Assembly (NCBI GenBank): GCA_947846985.1
Contig: CANTUZ010000014.1
Location: forward strand, 9,903,837-9,967,836
DNA length: 64,000 nucleotides
Origin: Fratercula arctica
Lineage: Eukaryota > Chordata > Aves > Charadriiformes > Alcidae
Direction of reading: 5' to 3'
In this document: positions 46,131 through 57,028 of the stretch, in pieces
Numbering within the stretch: position 1 is the stretch's first letter
Layout of the letters: each line of letters begins with the position of its first letter
Notes under the pieces: model-generated
The model's database searches: none
What the model saw: only the letters and a program-made list of their open reading frames with translations
Told to the model about the DNA's origin: nothing
Translations under genes and position numbers: made by a program

Positions 46131-48940
46131 GACTCGGAGGCTGCAGTTGTTCTCCAGGGGCATCAGCGCAGGCCATGGGCTGGCAGGCAGGAGGCACGCT
46201 GCTCAGGGAGAGTCCTGGGGACAAGCTGTCCCCAGCCCAGGCAGAGGGGAGGTGGCCTCTCCCTGCACGCCCCTGACACACCGGCCATGCCACGAGCCCA
46301 CCCCACCACCAGACCTCAGCCCGCTCCTGGGGGGCTTTGCGCAGCCCTCCAAGGCTGCTGGAGCTGCCCCTGGCTTGGGGCCGGCGGGAGGATTCAGCAT
46401 CCCTGTAGCTCCAGCGGTGCTAGGAGCAGGGGCAGGAGCTGGGACACGGGGACGAGCAGCACAGAGCTCCCAGCTTGCCCCCAGCCCGCCGGCTCACAGC
46501 CACGCTGGCCGGATCCCAAGCTGCCAGGGTCGAAGAGCGAGGTCCCCCTGGCTGCGCCTAAGGGGGAGTCATGCAGGAGTGACTGGCAGCCAAGAAGAGT
46601 AAAGGGAAGGATAAAGGAGAATCAAGGGATGGATCAATAATAATAAAAGGAAAAAGGGAAGGATAAATGGAGAAGGCAGGCGGGCAAGAAAAGCAAAGCG
46701 AGCCAGCGAAGCGGCATCAGAGACCCAGACCCCGCTCACCCCAGACCAAAGGTTTCATTGTCCCTTTGCTGGCACCAGAAAGCTGCTCCCTGTCCTCAGC
46801 CGCTCAGCCGCACTGGAAGCTCCCCCGGGCTGTAACTGGGAAATCTTCCAGACGCTGGGGGGTCCGTTTCTGGGGGCTCCTGGGGAGATGGACCCTGTTG
46901 GGTGAGATCAACAGTTGCCAGATTTGCAAAGACTGACCAAAGGCGGGATTCCTTGTCTGCAGCAGGAATCCCGTTTCACCAGCAGGTGGTTTTGAGGGAC
47001 CCTATAACAAAATGCCTGTGCTTGTACATTTCACGCTCCTGCGTTTTATTTCCGTCAAATCAAGCTCTCAATTTATGAATACCCCGACCTGTGTGTGCAT
47101 CTTGTTGGGAACTTGGCCCTTAGCCTGCACTCTGCGAGCCCAAATGTGTGCTCGCATTGGAGCAAACCATTGGAACTGATTTCCCCAAACCACTTCCCTT
47201 TTTGCGCTTTTTCACTCCTTCCTTGACAGTTTTTTTTTTCTTTTTTTTTTTTTTTTTCCTTTTGTGTTGGTCTGAGCTTATCCAGGGTTGGCCAGATGGC
47301 TGGATATGTCTCTCAAGAAATATTTATGTGCCAGGCAAAGTGACAATTACCCCACTAGGTCTGTGGGTTCGGGGTATTTGCCTTAACCCTTTACCCTCTG
47401 GTGTCTTTGAGACCCGCCCCACACTGCCCTGGGGGCATCTGCCAGCGGGTCTTAAAGAAGTTTCTTCATCCTAGGTTTCCCGCAGCAGCCGCAGGCAATA
47501 CTCCCCCCCCCCCCCCCCAAATACCTATTTATTCACGTGGTACAGCAGCAAGGACAGCTGAAGCTGGGTGCCTCTGGAGGGGGACCCAGAACAAAGAAAT
47601 TCCTGGCCAATTACACCCTCCCAATCTGTGCACCCGCCCTTCACGCGCTCTTCAGGCACCTTGCACGGGCCCCTTGGTCCAGTGGTAATTTATGGTCTGG
47701 GGTCTCCTTATCCCTCGCTGGATTCTCCCTCTGTTGCCAGAAGGGCCCTGACATGTTCTGTTCTGGTCGGTTTGCAGCCTCTGCTGACAGCAGCAGCTTC
47801 CTTATCTCCCGGGCTGCACCGGTCTCCGGGCCCTTCCTTCACGGAACTAAGCAGAAGTTCGAAACAAGTTCAACTGATCTCGGTGAAAGTTCGCAGCCTG
47901 CGGCCCAAAGGCAACTTCAGCTACTTCTGCCGCCTGAGCTCTCCGTGAGCAGGACACCAATGCAGCCCAACACTAAGCGACGAAGCCATTCATTTTACTT
48001 AAAACCGCACCACCGACATTCCGTATTCCCCTACGACGGGCTGTCCCGGCGCTGGGTTGGCGGCTGTTCTTGGCGCCTGGGCTGACGGCAGTAACTCCGT
48101 GGTGCAGACTCCCCTGCCCCGTGCTGCGCGGGACCCGCACCAGCAGCGCCGTGTCGGGCTGAGGGCGGCCCCAGCTCCTCCGCAGGTGCTGCGGGACACA
48201 TTGACCCGGCTCATTCTGCTGCCCCAAAGCCGGGAGACAGGCCCTGCAGCAAAAGCGGGAGCTTGTGAGGAGGGCGGTCACCGCGAGGACCAGAAATGCA
48301 TCTGACCCTCTGGCTCTGTGGGGCTCAGAAGCAACTGAGCCCGGAAAAAAAGGAAGTCTGGAACCAGTTCTTACAAAAAAAAAACACATTTAAAACTCCT
48401 TTGAAGTCGGTCTGTTGGAGCAAGAAAATTCCTGACTGTGTGTGTGTGCGTCAAGGCAGCGTGGGAAGCGCATAAGGCCAAAGAGCCCAGGCCACCCTCA
48501 CCAACAGGGTGTTACTAAACACCACAAGTGGGTGATTAAACAAGGGAAAAGACCCCGCAGGACCGGCCGCTCTAAAGGAGCAGATCCCACCTCTGCGGGC
48601 TGGGAGGCTTCTGCCACTCACTGCCAAGGGGCGAAATCGAAAGGCAGGAAAAAGGCAGCTGGTGCCATTTGGGCTGTGCCTCACGGGAGTCACGGGGTCT
48701 GACAACAGAGCAAGGTGGGGAGGGAAAGAAGTGGCAAACAGAAACCCAGAGGCTAAAGGAGGAGGAAATCCCCAAATCAGCAGAACAAACCACCACCTCA
48801 GTCAGACGAGAGGAGACCTTGGGGACCACCGGCAGAGCCTCAGTTTACAAACTGACAAATTACACAACTGGTGTAGTGGGAAAGTACAAGATTTAGAAAT
48901 AGACGATTTTAGAAAGAGCTGCTGGCAGAGCAACTGTCGT
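46131..48940. other. Intergenic, no recognised gene; poly-T and poly-C tracts
   Basis: The interval includes a T-rich run at 47230-47260 and a poly-C run at 47503-47518. The stretch 46930-47510 resembles a retroviral LTR in composition and has a polyadenylation-like area, but I could not define ends. GC-rich sequence at 47980-48300 keeps a 138-codon minus-strand frame open without any known domain. Confidence 0.45.
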
Positions 48941-48945
48941 GGTTT

Positions 48946-49140
48946 AGGCCGGACTGGCCTATGACGAGACGCCAGATGCTCTCCCCCACCTCAAAACAGA
49001 ACAGCAACCCAAAGCCACCAAGATAAGTCAGGGTCGAGGGAGTGCAATCACTGCAGATATAAAAACCTAACTTGCTTGAAGGGTTAACAGCTGCTGTGAA
49101 GGCAGAGGAAAATTCCCGATGTTTTCCTAAACCTTGAACC
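48946..49140 (+). mobile_element. LTR fragment of the same family as at 3481
   Basis: It begins TGTCGTGGTTTAGGCCGGAC and shares GCCAGATGCTCTCCCCCACC and a GATATAAAAACC TATA-like box with the copy at 3481. The TGT start followed by TATA about 120 nt on fits an LTR U3. The 3' end is not visible to me; matching fades after about 49140. Confidence 0.45.
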
Positions 49141-50088
49141 TTCTCACACAAGAAGTTGTTCCGAAACCTGCAAAGACACACCACCACCATGTCCTTTCCA
49201 TCTGTAACAGGAGGGACTCCACGCCGTTAACCCAACAATAACCCGAGAGGTTGAAAGGGCAGTGGAGAGAGGGGCGGCGAGTGTCCAGAACAGTAAGGGC
49301 ACCTTCCAGCGGGAGCCCCATGAGGCTGAGGCCACCGCAGACCAGTTAGGTCCCTTAAATACAAGTGCTGTGACAGACTGGTGCGCTTGAGAGGGCTGGT
49401 GCGCTTGAGCGCGAAGCACACACCCACTCTTCAACTGAGAACACTTAACCCAGCTGGCTCACGCAAGTCCCTCTGATTCAGACCTGCAGACGTTTTGGGG
49501 AAGATTTAAGAATTGCAGCCAACCCAGACACGAACTTCAACATGAGACTGCAAGAGGTTTAACCCTGTTTTTCCTGGGGAAGAGTCTTAACGCTCTGTTT
49601 AGGGAACTCAAAGGCCAAATGAAAATCCTGAACCTTATATAGCCAGAAAGAAGCTTTTAGGCATCTGCTCTGGTAAAGTTCCTCTCTGTGCTGCAACATC
49701 TAATAGAAATGAATTTGTGGCTTCTGTCCACGGAGGACTGAGTTACTCGAAGTTAGGCTCGGGACTTTTTGACCCAACACAGAGCAGCTGGGAGGAACTT
49801 CCCACCGGTTTGCACAGAGTGGCTGCACTGGGACCAGCGGGAGACGAGATCAGTTGCAAGGGAGAAACTCCTCTGAACACATTCAAACTATAATTTATTA
49901 TGATCATGGCCCTCCCTCCACTTCAGTACCAGGGCGGAAAACCTCACAAACCCCGAATTTCGATATTCCTTCCAAGGAATAAATCTGATGTCTAGTCAGA
50001 GACCACTCCTTCATCAAAACCATGTTGTCAAAGAAACCCAAGGCCATGAAAAAGTGCAACTCCACTCACCCTCTACTCAGAATCCTTA
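49141..50088. other. Intergenic, possibly internal ERV sequence
   Basis: No domain seen. It could be the rest of the element whose LTR starts at 48946, but no primer-binding site or gag motif could be read. Confidence 0.35.
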
Positions 50089-50089
50089 T

Positions 50090-50400
50090 CCAAAATCTCC
50101 TTTCACACAACTCTGAAACCAGCTCTGGAAGGAACTGAGTGATCTTGAAGAGATATGATAATCTATCATAATCAGGCTGATATCCAGGGTTTCTACTCTG
50201 CTGCTCTCCTTCTGTGCTCCCCTGAACTCCACAATTTCATGTTGCCTACAATCAAGGCAGCCACTGAATGCCTTTGCCCCTACTCTCCTGGTTATGAGAT
50301 TCCCATTCTTGCCATTGGGATCCACATTTTTGCCCAAAACCCCAGCCCCAAAACCACCCATGAGAGCAGAGGGTCACCTCACATCGTGCAGCCAGGACCA
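50090..50400 (-). mobile_element. Antisense CR1 ORF2 endonuclease fragment
   Basis: The minus-strand reading contains CRQHEIVEFRG, the degenerate counterpart of the CR1 endonuclease phrase GCSDHEMVEF seen at 37000, flanked by KAFSGCLD and VETLDIS. About 300 nt remain. Confidence 0.75.
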
Positions 50401-52238
50401 GCCCCAAGAAGCAAAGCCCAGACTCAGACCTTCTCTGCCCTGGCAGGTCTCAACCAGCGCTTCCCTCCTCTCCCAAGAGGCCCCCATGACAAGGACACTT
50501 GTCCTGGCAGAGCCCTTACACCGGAGGAGAGATGCCCTGGATGCAGGGACCAGCACCGAACCCCCGGCTCCTGAGCTGTAATCCTCAAACCCCTCCAGCA
50601 TTTCCATCATGCCAAGGAATGAGCTGCACCAGTGACTGGCGTAATTCAACCAAACGCGGCTCTGTGCGCGCCGTCCCGGCTGGCAGTCACCTGTGCCTCT
50701 CCTTCCGGCCCCTCACTCGGCTCCTCTCCCCACAGCTAAGGGGTGAGAAGAATGATGCAAAGTGCAGGGCATGGGGAGAAATACTGCGGACTACTTCAGG
50801 CCACAAATTTTTGGATGTGCCTCCAACGGCCCTTCCGTGCTTGCCATGATGGGACATAGGCCCATGTCCAGGCAGAGTCCCATGGCAGCCTGAGACCGAG
50901 TTTGGCAGGACCAGTCTGCCGTGTCCCCATCCTCCCAGTTGCTCTTTTCTCCTCCTCATTTGTGCAAAGGAAGTTTTAACTTCCACAGTCACAGTCCTCA
51001 TCTGATGCCTGGTGGCACTCAAGGACCCCTTGAGCAGTTGGCTTTTCCTCACTCAGCTTCTCAGCAGTCTTTTCTTTCCCAGCTGGGGGTAGAAATGAGA
51101 GTGACCAACCCCAGCGGTTGGGTTTCAGTACTTCATTGAACCTGCACAGCAATTCGACATATTTTAGCCCTGCTTCCAAGCTCCCTGAACATGCACCACT
51201 AGGGCAGCCGGCACCTAAAGATGCCTAAAGCCCCTTCCGTCTGGTGTGGCCTCAGGTACCACTGGCAGGGATGCTGGAGAACCAGCAGAGCCACTTCAGT
51301 GCAGCCCTCAGCCTCACAAAGGCATCACAAAGGAGGGGGGGGACTGTCCTCAAGCTCGACTCCCTTCCGAGCAACTCCTCCCACCGAAGAGCCATTCGCA
51401 GTGCACGCGGAATTCGGGAACACCAACTGCAGCTGGGAGCGTTGGACCACCCTGAGACTTTCTTACTGCCAAGAGTTACTGGGGACTTCCCATCAGAGGG
51501 AAGCAGCGTCACATCTCGTGTCTTGCAGCCTTGGCTCCAGCCCCCTGCCGAGGACAGGAGAAGGCACACACCCCTGCCTGCCATCAGCTCTTCCACTACC
51601 TATCGTGCCCAGGCATCATCTTTTCCCCACTCCTCTTCCCAGGTGGACTTCACAGGTCCTACAGGCCTCCCAAATGGCTTCCAGTTGCCATCTCAAATTT
51701 GCACACAGAAAGAGGAAAAAAACACCAGTCTGAAGGAATGGCACCACATTTCCTTTGCACCTTGTGTTAATAACTGGGGACATGAGGACACTTGGGAGTT
51801 ACTGTGAACATCCATCCTTTCCCAAAGCAGAAGCAGCAGAATGTGCCAGATCCTGGAGGGCTGCATTAGGAAGCTGAGGGAAGATCTCCAGTGCCAGGAG
51901 GGGCAAAAGCTTCCTTATCAGCCTGTCCTTCCTCTGAGAAAACTTATTCTAACCCAAAGCCTCCATATTGCCCTTGGAGATCATCTTCCATCTCCTCATC
52001 TCCTCCTCCATCTCTCCTACATTAGAACGTAGTCATTCTCCTGTTGTGGCATTGCTCTGGTTTGTCACCACATGCACTGGTGGCGCAGGCTGTGAGAAGG
52101 GATGGTTCTGAGCAAGTAGTCACGCGTAATTAAACTGTGAACTTAAAATGTTTCGGGCCCAAAAGGGAAGATCCCACCACCAAGATGATGTAGCTCTGGG
52201 GATACCTGGTGCTAACCCTGAACTCAGGGTTCATCAGA
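50401..52238. other. Intergenic, no recognised feature
   Basis: Several frames of 70-190 codons overlap on the plus strand around 51220-51800 but show no domain, signal peptide or consistent splice structure. I call no gene. Confidence 0.5.
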
Positions 52239-52239
52239 G

Positions 52240-53285
52240 TTGACAGAATCACTCAACCATCCAGGTGGGAAGGGACTTTGGGTGGTCTCCAGCCCAACCG
52301 TGTGCACACATGAGGATCAACACAAAAGCCACCCCAAGTTCCACCAGGCTTTGTCCAATAGAGTCCTAAATCCCTTGAAGAACAGAGTCCATAACCTCGC
52401 CAGAGCCGTTCAAATGTTTTGTAATCCTTACTGACTTCTGTCCTTCACATCCAGTCTGACCTGCGCTTGTTTCAGCTGATGACCATCATCTCTTTTCTCC
52501 ACAAATCTCGTAGACTGCTGTCTTTTCGGCCCAGTGGAAAGCGAATGTGTGGCATCAACACTGGGTCAGGGTCCCATGGGCATGAGAAGTGCGTGTCTGT
52601 ACTCATGCTACAGGAAGGACACAGTGTGGGGAGAGTGTCTGTGCGCTGTGGTCACACGTGTGGGCATGTTACGTGTGTGTGTGTTTGTACGTGCCCTGGG
52701 CGCCCTGGTGGACACCAAAGCTGACCACGAGCCGGCAGCGTGCCCTGGTGGCAAAGGCAGCTGAGGATGTCCTGGGCTGCATCAGGAGTGCTGGTCAGGG
52801 GAAGTGGTCCCTCCCCTCAGCACTGGTGAGGCCCCACCTGGAGTGCTGTGTCCAGTGCTGGGCTCCCCAGTACAAGAGAGACGTGGACACGCCAAGGAAA
52901 GCCCGCAAAGACGGCGAAGGGACTGGAGCATCTCTTCTACAAGGAAAGGCTGAGAGAGCTGGGACTGTTCAGCCTGGAGAAGAGAAGGCTCCGGGGGATC
53001 TTATCAATGTATATAAATACCTGACGGTTGGGTGCAGAGAGGACAGCGACAGGACCAGAGGCAACGGGCACAAACTGGAGGTTCCCTCTGAACATCAGGA
53101 AGCACTTTCACTGTGAGGGGGACCGAGCACCGGCACAGGTTGCCCAGGGAAGTTGAGGAGTCCCTATCCATGGAGATAATCGAAAGCCACCTAAACATGG
53201 TCCTGGGCAACCAGCTCTAGGTGGCCCTGCTTGAGCAGGAGGCGGGACCACATGATCTCAAGAAATCCTTTCCAACCTAAACGAT
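52240..53285. mobile_element. CR1 fragments in opposite orientations
   Basis: 52240-52475 is a worn antisense tail (CATCCAGGTGGGAAGGGAC). 52715-53285 is a plus-strand 3' end with GGACACCAAAGCTGACCACG, GAGGCCCCACCTGGAGTG and AACGATCCTGTGGCTCAC. Between them is a TGTG-rich patch (52660-52690). Confidence 0.85.
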
Positions 53286-53299
53286 CCTGTGGCTCACAT

Positions 53300-54710
53300 C
53301 CAATTTACCCAGGTGACTGAGGGACCCAGCCACCCACACTCCACCTCCTGCATGAACCCCTCAGTTTCTGAGGGACCCAGGTGTCCAGCTGACCCCTGCC
53401 CTCCAAACCCCCTCAGCTTGTGACTGGGGGACCTAGGAGTCCAGGGAACCCATCCCTGCAAGCCCCTCCGCCCACGTCTGGAGGACCCAGGCCTCCAAGG
53501 GTCCCAGTTGCCTGGGTGCCCTGCTTCCCCCTGTCCCAGGGAGACAGGTGTTCAGGCAGGAACAGAAGGTTGGTGCCACCAGTGACAGGCAGCCTTGGGA
53601 GTGGGGGGGGGGGGGGTGGAAGGTGACAGCAGTGTCCCTAGGGTGCTGGGCAGGTTAGCCTGCAGAGAGGAAGGCGGCATCTGTTACCTGGGAACACCCT
53701 AAACACTGGGACATCCCCCACCGTGGGGGTGGTGGGGTGGGGATCTGTCACCCAGAGGACATGCCAGGGGCCCCTGCTACCCCCCACACCTAGTGGACCC
53801 TGCCCAGGCTCCAGGGTGGCACTGGGGGCAGTGGAACCTGGGGGGTGGGGTGCTGCGTCAGGGAGGGGCCCTAAAATACCCCCCAGGTCCCCATCTCATC
53901 CCCCACTGTTCCCCCACATTCTCCCCTGATCCTGGGTCCCACCGTCCTCATCCCATATCCCAGTGTCACCCCCCCTCTGTCCTTCACTGGTTCCCATGTC
54001 CCCGCAGCCAATCTCCATGTCACTTCCCTTGTGCCCAGTGCACCCCACATCCCCTCACCCCTCCCCACCATCACCCCCAGTGCCCCCCAGCAGTCTCCCC
54101 TAATCCCCCCCCAGCATTCCCAGTGCCCCATCTCACCCAGACCCCAAATCATGCCCCCCATGCCCACATCTCCTGCTGTGCCCCACATCACCCCAGGGCC
54201 ACTCACATCCCCATACCCACCTGACCACCACCAGCACCTTCACCTTATCCCCTCCTGGTCCCCACATCCCCACCACAGGTCTCCATGTCCCCTCCCTTGC
54301 CCCAAGGGCTCCCCACCTCCCCTTACCCACTGCCTGATATCCCCCACCTGCTCCCCCTGGTCCCATTCCCTTAATCACCCCCACTGTGTCCCCCTCCCCA
54401 AGCCCACCAGGAGACGTGGCAGCGGGGGCCGCACCGAGGTCCTGGCACAACAGACACATGAAGCTGGGGCCAGGGGCGATGGCGGTGGCCCCGGGTGCTG
54501 CAGGCTGTGCCATCGAGGCGCTGGGCAGGACCCGTGGGCGAGAGGGGTGCAGGGATGAGAGATCACCCGCGGGGGTGGGGAACGCACACCCTGGGTGTCC
54601 CACACCCCCGCTCCAGGGCTCATTTCCCCACTTGGATTCATTCCAGGGGGACTTGTGTCCCCTTTTTCCCAAGGCCTGTCCCCTCAGAGCTCAGCCCCTC
54701 TCAGTCTCGT
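53300..54710. other. C-rich low-complexity DNA upstream of MVP
   Basis: From 53860 the plus strand is mainly short C-rich phrases such as CCCCCACATCCCC and CCCAGTGCCCC, with a poly-G run at 53603-53614. Frames stay open because of composition. No gene is assigned. Confidence 0.6.
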
Positions 54711-54714
54711 CCCC

Positions 54715-54908
54715 TCAGACCCCCCTCCCCGGGCCCGTCCCCCTCCTCCCGTCCCCTCAGACCCCCCTCCCCGGGCCCGTCCCCCTCCTCCCGCCCCCTC
54801 AGACCCCCTTCCCCGGGCCCGTCCCCCTCCTCCCGCCCCCTCAGACCCCCCTCCCCGGGCCTCTCCCCCTCCTCCCGCCCCCTCAGACCCCCTTCCCCGC
54901 GCCTGTCC
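54715..54908. repeat. Tandem repeat, about 42-nt unit, four to five copies
   Basis: Units read CTCAGACCCCCCTCCCCGGG then CCCGTCCCCCTCCTCCCG. Copies are nearly identical, so the array is young or homogenised. It stops about 50 nt before the CpG-rich MVP promoter region. Confidence 0.93.
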
Positions 54909-54909
54909 C

Positions 54910-55430
54910 CCGCGGGAGCGGGAGGGAAGCGGCGCACGCGTATTGCGGGCGGGCAAGATGGCGGCGCCGGTTGCCGTGCAGCGGGGCTGGGGCCGGGTCG
55001 GTGGGTCTCGGCCTGCGTCCGGCGGGTCCCCGCTGGAGCCGGGACTGGGACTGGGACCGGGACCGGCACTGGCACTGGCACCAGGGTCGGAGCCGGGGCC
55101 AGGACCGGGAGCAGCGCTGACCCCTCTGTCCCCGCCCGCCCCCGCCGCACCCTGTGGCCGCGCCCGCCTCGCCCGGCCCCGCTGGGAAAATCCTGGCGCC
55201 GGCCGGGGCGAACCGTGCCCCGGGGAGGGGTGAATGCAGCCCGGGCGGGGGCAAATACAGCCCTGGGCGGGGGAGGGGGGCAGGTTGTGCCCTGGGTGGG
55301 GTAGATCCTCCCGGGGAGGGTAGATCTTGCCCGGGGGCGCCGTGTGGGGTGTGAATCCGGGCCCGTGGGGCGGGCCCCGATGGGCCGGGCGGGCCTGGAC
55401 CCGGGCGAAGGCTTTTCCGTGCTCTCCTCC
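54910..55430 (+). promoter_or_regulatory. MVP: CpG island, probable MVP promoter and noncoding first exon
   Basis: Very high CpG density begins at GCGCACGCGTATTGCGGGC and covers GGCAAGATGGCGGCGCC (54951-54967), which contains a perfect YY1-type AAGATGGCGGC element. YY1 elements commonly sit at or just after TATA-less transcription starts. MVP in other vertebrates has a noncoding first exon and a TATA-less promoter, so this is its likely start, about 1.1 kb before the coding ATG. A possible donor in the island is GGGCCGGGTCGGT near 54991. The ATG inside the YY1 motif opens a low-complexity frame that I do not think is translated. Confidence 0.6.
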
Positions 55431-56105
55431 CCCGCGGGGAGGTGTCCTGCCCCACAGAGAAGTGTCCTGCCCCGCGGCGAGGTGATCTCCTGCCCCACGG
55501 TGAGGTCTCCTTCCCCCCCACCCCCCCGCCTCCATTTCCCCCCAGCCCCTTGGCGAGCTCGCCTGCCCCACAGCCAGCTTCCCCACCCCATGGCAGGGTC
55601 CCTGGGCATCCCACCCTGCGGGGGGGCTCCTCTGCCCCATGGCGAGGTCTCACCCCCACGGCAAGCTTTTCCCACCCCGTGCCAAAGCCTCCTGCCCCCG
55701 CCATGAGCCCTATGGTGAGGTCTCCTGCCCGACCCAGGCGACCCCATCTGCCCCACAGCAGCCTCATCTGCCCCACGGCAAGCTTTTCCATCCCGTGGCG
55801 AGGTCTCCCGCCCCACCATGAGCCCCACAGCGAGGTCTTCTGCCCCACAGTGACCTGGTCTGCCCCACAGAAAGCTTTTCCACCCTGTGGCGAGGTCTCC
55901 CACCCCACCATAAGCCCCATGGCAACGTCTTCTGTCCTTCCCCCTCCCCCGCCTGATGAGCTCATCCACGCCACAGCAACTTCTGTCAGCCCCACGGCAA
56001 GCTCTTCCACCCTGTGGCAAAGTCTGTGAGCCACAACAAGCTGTTCTGTCCCACAGCAAGCTCATCTACACCCCGGGAAGGTCTCCTGCCCCGCAGTGAG
56101 GTCTG
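55430..56105. repeat. Degenerate minisatellite in the 5' intron of MVP, about 40-nt unit
   Basis: Phrases such as CTGCCCCACAG, GCAAGCTTTTCCACCC and GTGGCGAGGTCTCC alternate up to the base before the MVP start exon. The array probably forms the 3' part of MVP intron 1. The natural CCCCACAG phrases also resemble splice acceptors, which could blur exon choice. Confidence 0.85.
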
Positions 56106-56112
56106 CTGCCCC

Positions 56113-57028
56113 ATGGAGGACCCTGTGATCCGCATACCCCCCTACCACTACGTCCATGTGCTGGACCTCAACAGCAATGTCACCCGCGTGGAGGTTGGGC
56201 CCCACACCTACATCCGCCAGGATCACGAGAGGTGGGTGCTATGGGGCAGGGGGACGCCTATGAGTTGGGGGGGGTCCGGTTCCTACCTCTGGCAGGACCA
56301 CGAAGAGCGGATGCTATGGGCCAGGTGGGGATCTGTGGGACGATGGGTCCTACCCCTGTGTCTGGTAGGACTACAAAACGTGGGTGCTATGGGGCAGGGG
56401 GTGGATTTCCATGGCTATGGGGCAGTCTAGGGTTATAGGCGTGTGGGGTCTCTGCAGGGCTGCGGGGGATGTTTGGGGGGCTCTGTAGGGTCATGAGGGG
56501 ATCCGTAGGACCGTTGGCACTCTTTAGGGCTGTGGGGGATGCTGGGGGGTTCTTTAGGACTATGGGGACTCTGTGGTCCCTGGGGAGCATTGGGGTTGTA
56601 TAGGGCTGTGGGGGGTGTTTGGGGGCTCCGTAGGGCCATAGGGACTCTATAGGGTTGTGGGGATTCCATCGTGCTGTTAGAGGGCCATGGGGGGGCTGTG
56701 GGGCTCTATAGGACTGGGGGACTTGGGCTCTATAGAACTGTATAGGGCTTTGGGGGGTCGAGGGGCTGGTGGGCTCTGTAGGGCTCTGGGGGCTCTATAG
56801 GGCTGAGGGGAGCAACGGGGGGCCGCCGGCAGGGTGGTGTTTGCCCCCAGACGTATGGTGATGGTGCCCCCCCGGCACTACTGCGTGGTGCTCAACCCTG
56901 TGGTGCGGGGCCCCACGGGGGCCGTGGTGCTCGACGGAGCAGGGCAGGCCCGTCTGCGGCACGCCGACCTCGATATCCGCCTGGCACAGGAGCCCTTCCC
57001 CCTGTACCCCGGCGAGGAGATCAAGCAG
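56113..57028 (+). CDS. MVP: MVP coding exons 1-2 (residues 1-105), first vault repeats
   Basis: Exon 56113-56231 starts at ATG 56113 (context CCCCATGG, with G at +4) and ends in phase 2 inside an Arg codon. Exon 56833-57028 continues [23 protein letters not shown] and ends GEEIKQ. These are the lowermost repeats at the vault waist, where the two half-vaults meet; the N-terminal acidic and basic residues pair there. The intron (56232-56832) is a G-rich array of CTATAGGGCTGTGGGGG phrases. An earlier duplicate of the phrase around GATCACGAGAGGTGGGTGCTATGG, at 56290-56330, is intronic and not an exon. Confidence 0.96.

Noticed and set aside
46930..47510. LTR-like composition with AATAAA-type sequence
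   Set aside because: No paired TG...CA ends, primer site or target duplication could be identified.
51220..51807. Overlapping plus-strand frames of 170 and 187 codons
   Set aside because: No domain, no signal peptide, no codon signal favouring either frame, and surrounding sequence is transposon-rich.
54390..54560. Minus-strand reading MAQPAAPGATAIAPGP with an MCLLCQDLG motif
   Set aside because: One CxxC pair in otherwise low-complexity sequence, without convincing splice sites; too weak to call an exon.
54958..55233. Plus-strand frame starting MAAPVAVQRGWG in the YY1 motif
   Set aside because: The ATG is part of a YY1-type AAGATGGCGGC element typical of transcription starts; the rest is low-complexity Gly-Pro-Leu sequence. 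More likely MVP 5' UTR.
54684..56065. Minus-strand frames of 318-454 codons opposite the MVP promoter region
   Set aside because: Compositional artefact of GC-rich tandem repeats; the peptide is low-complexity Gly-Arg-Glu with no domain, and it overlaps a CpG island and the MVP start.
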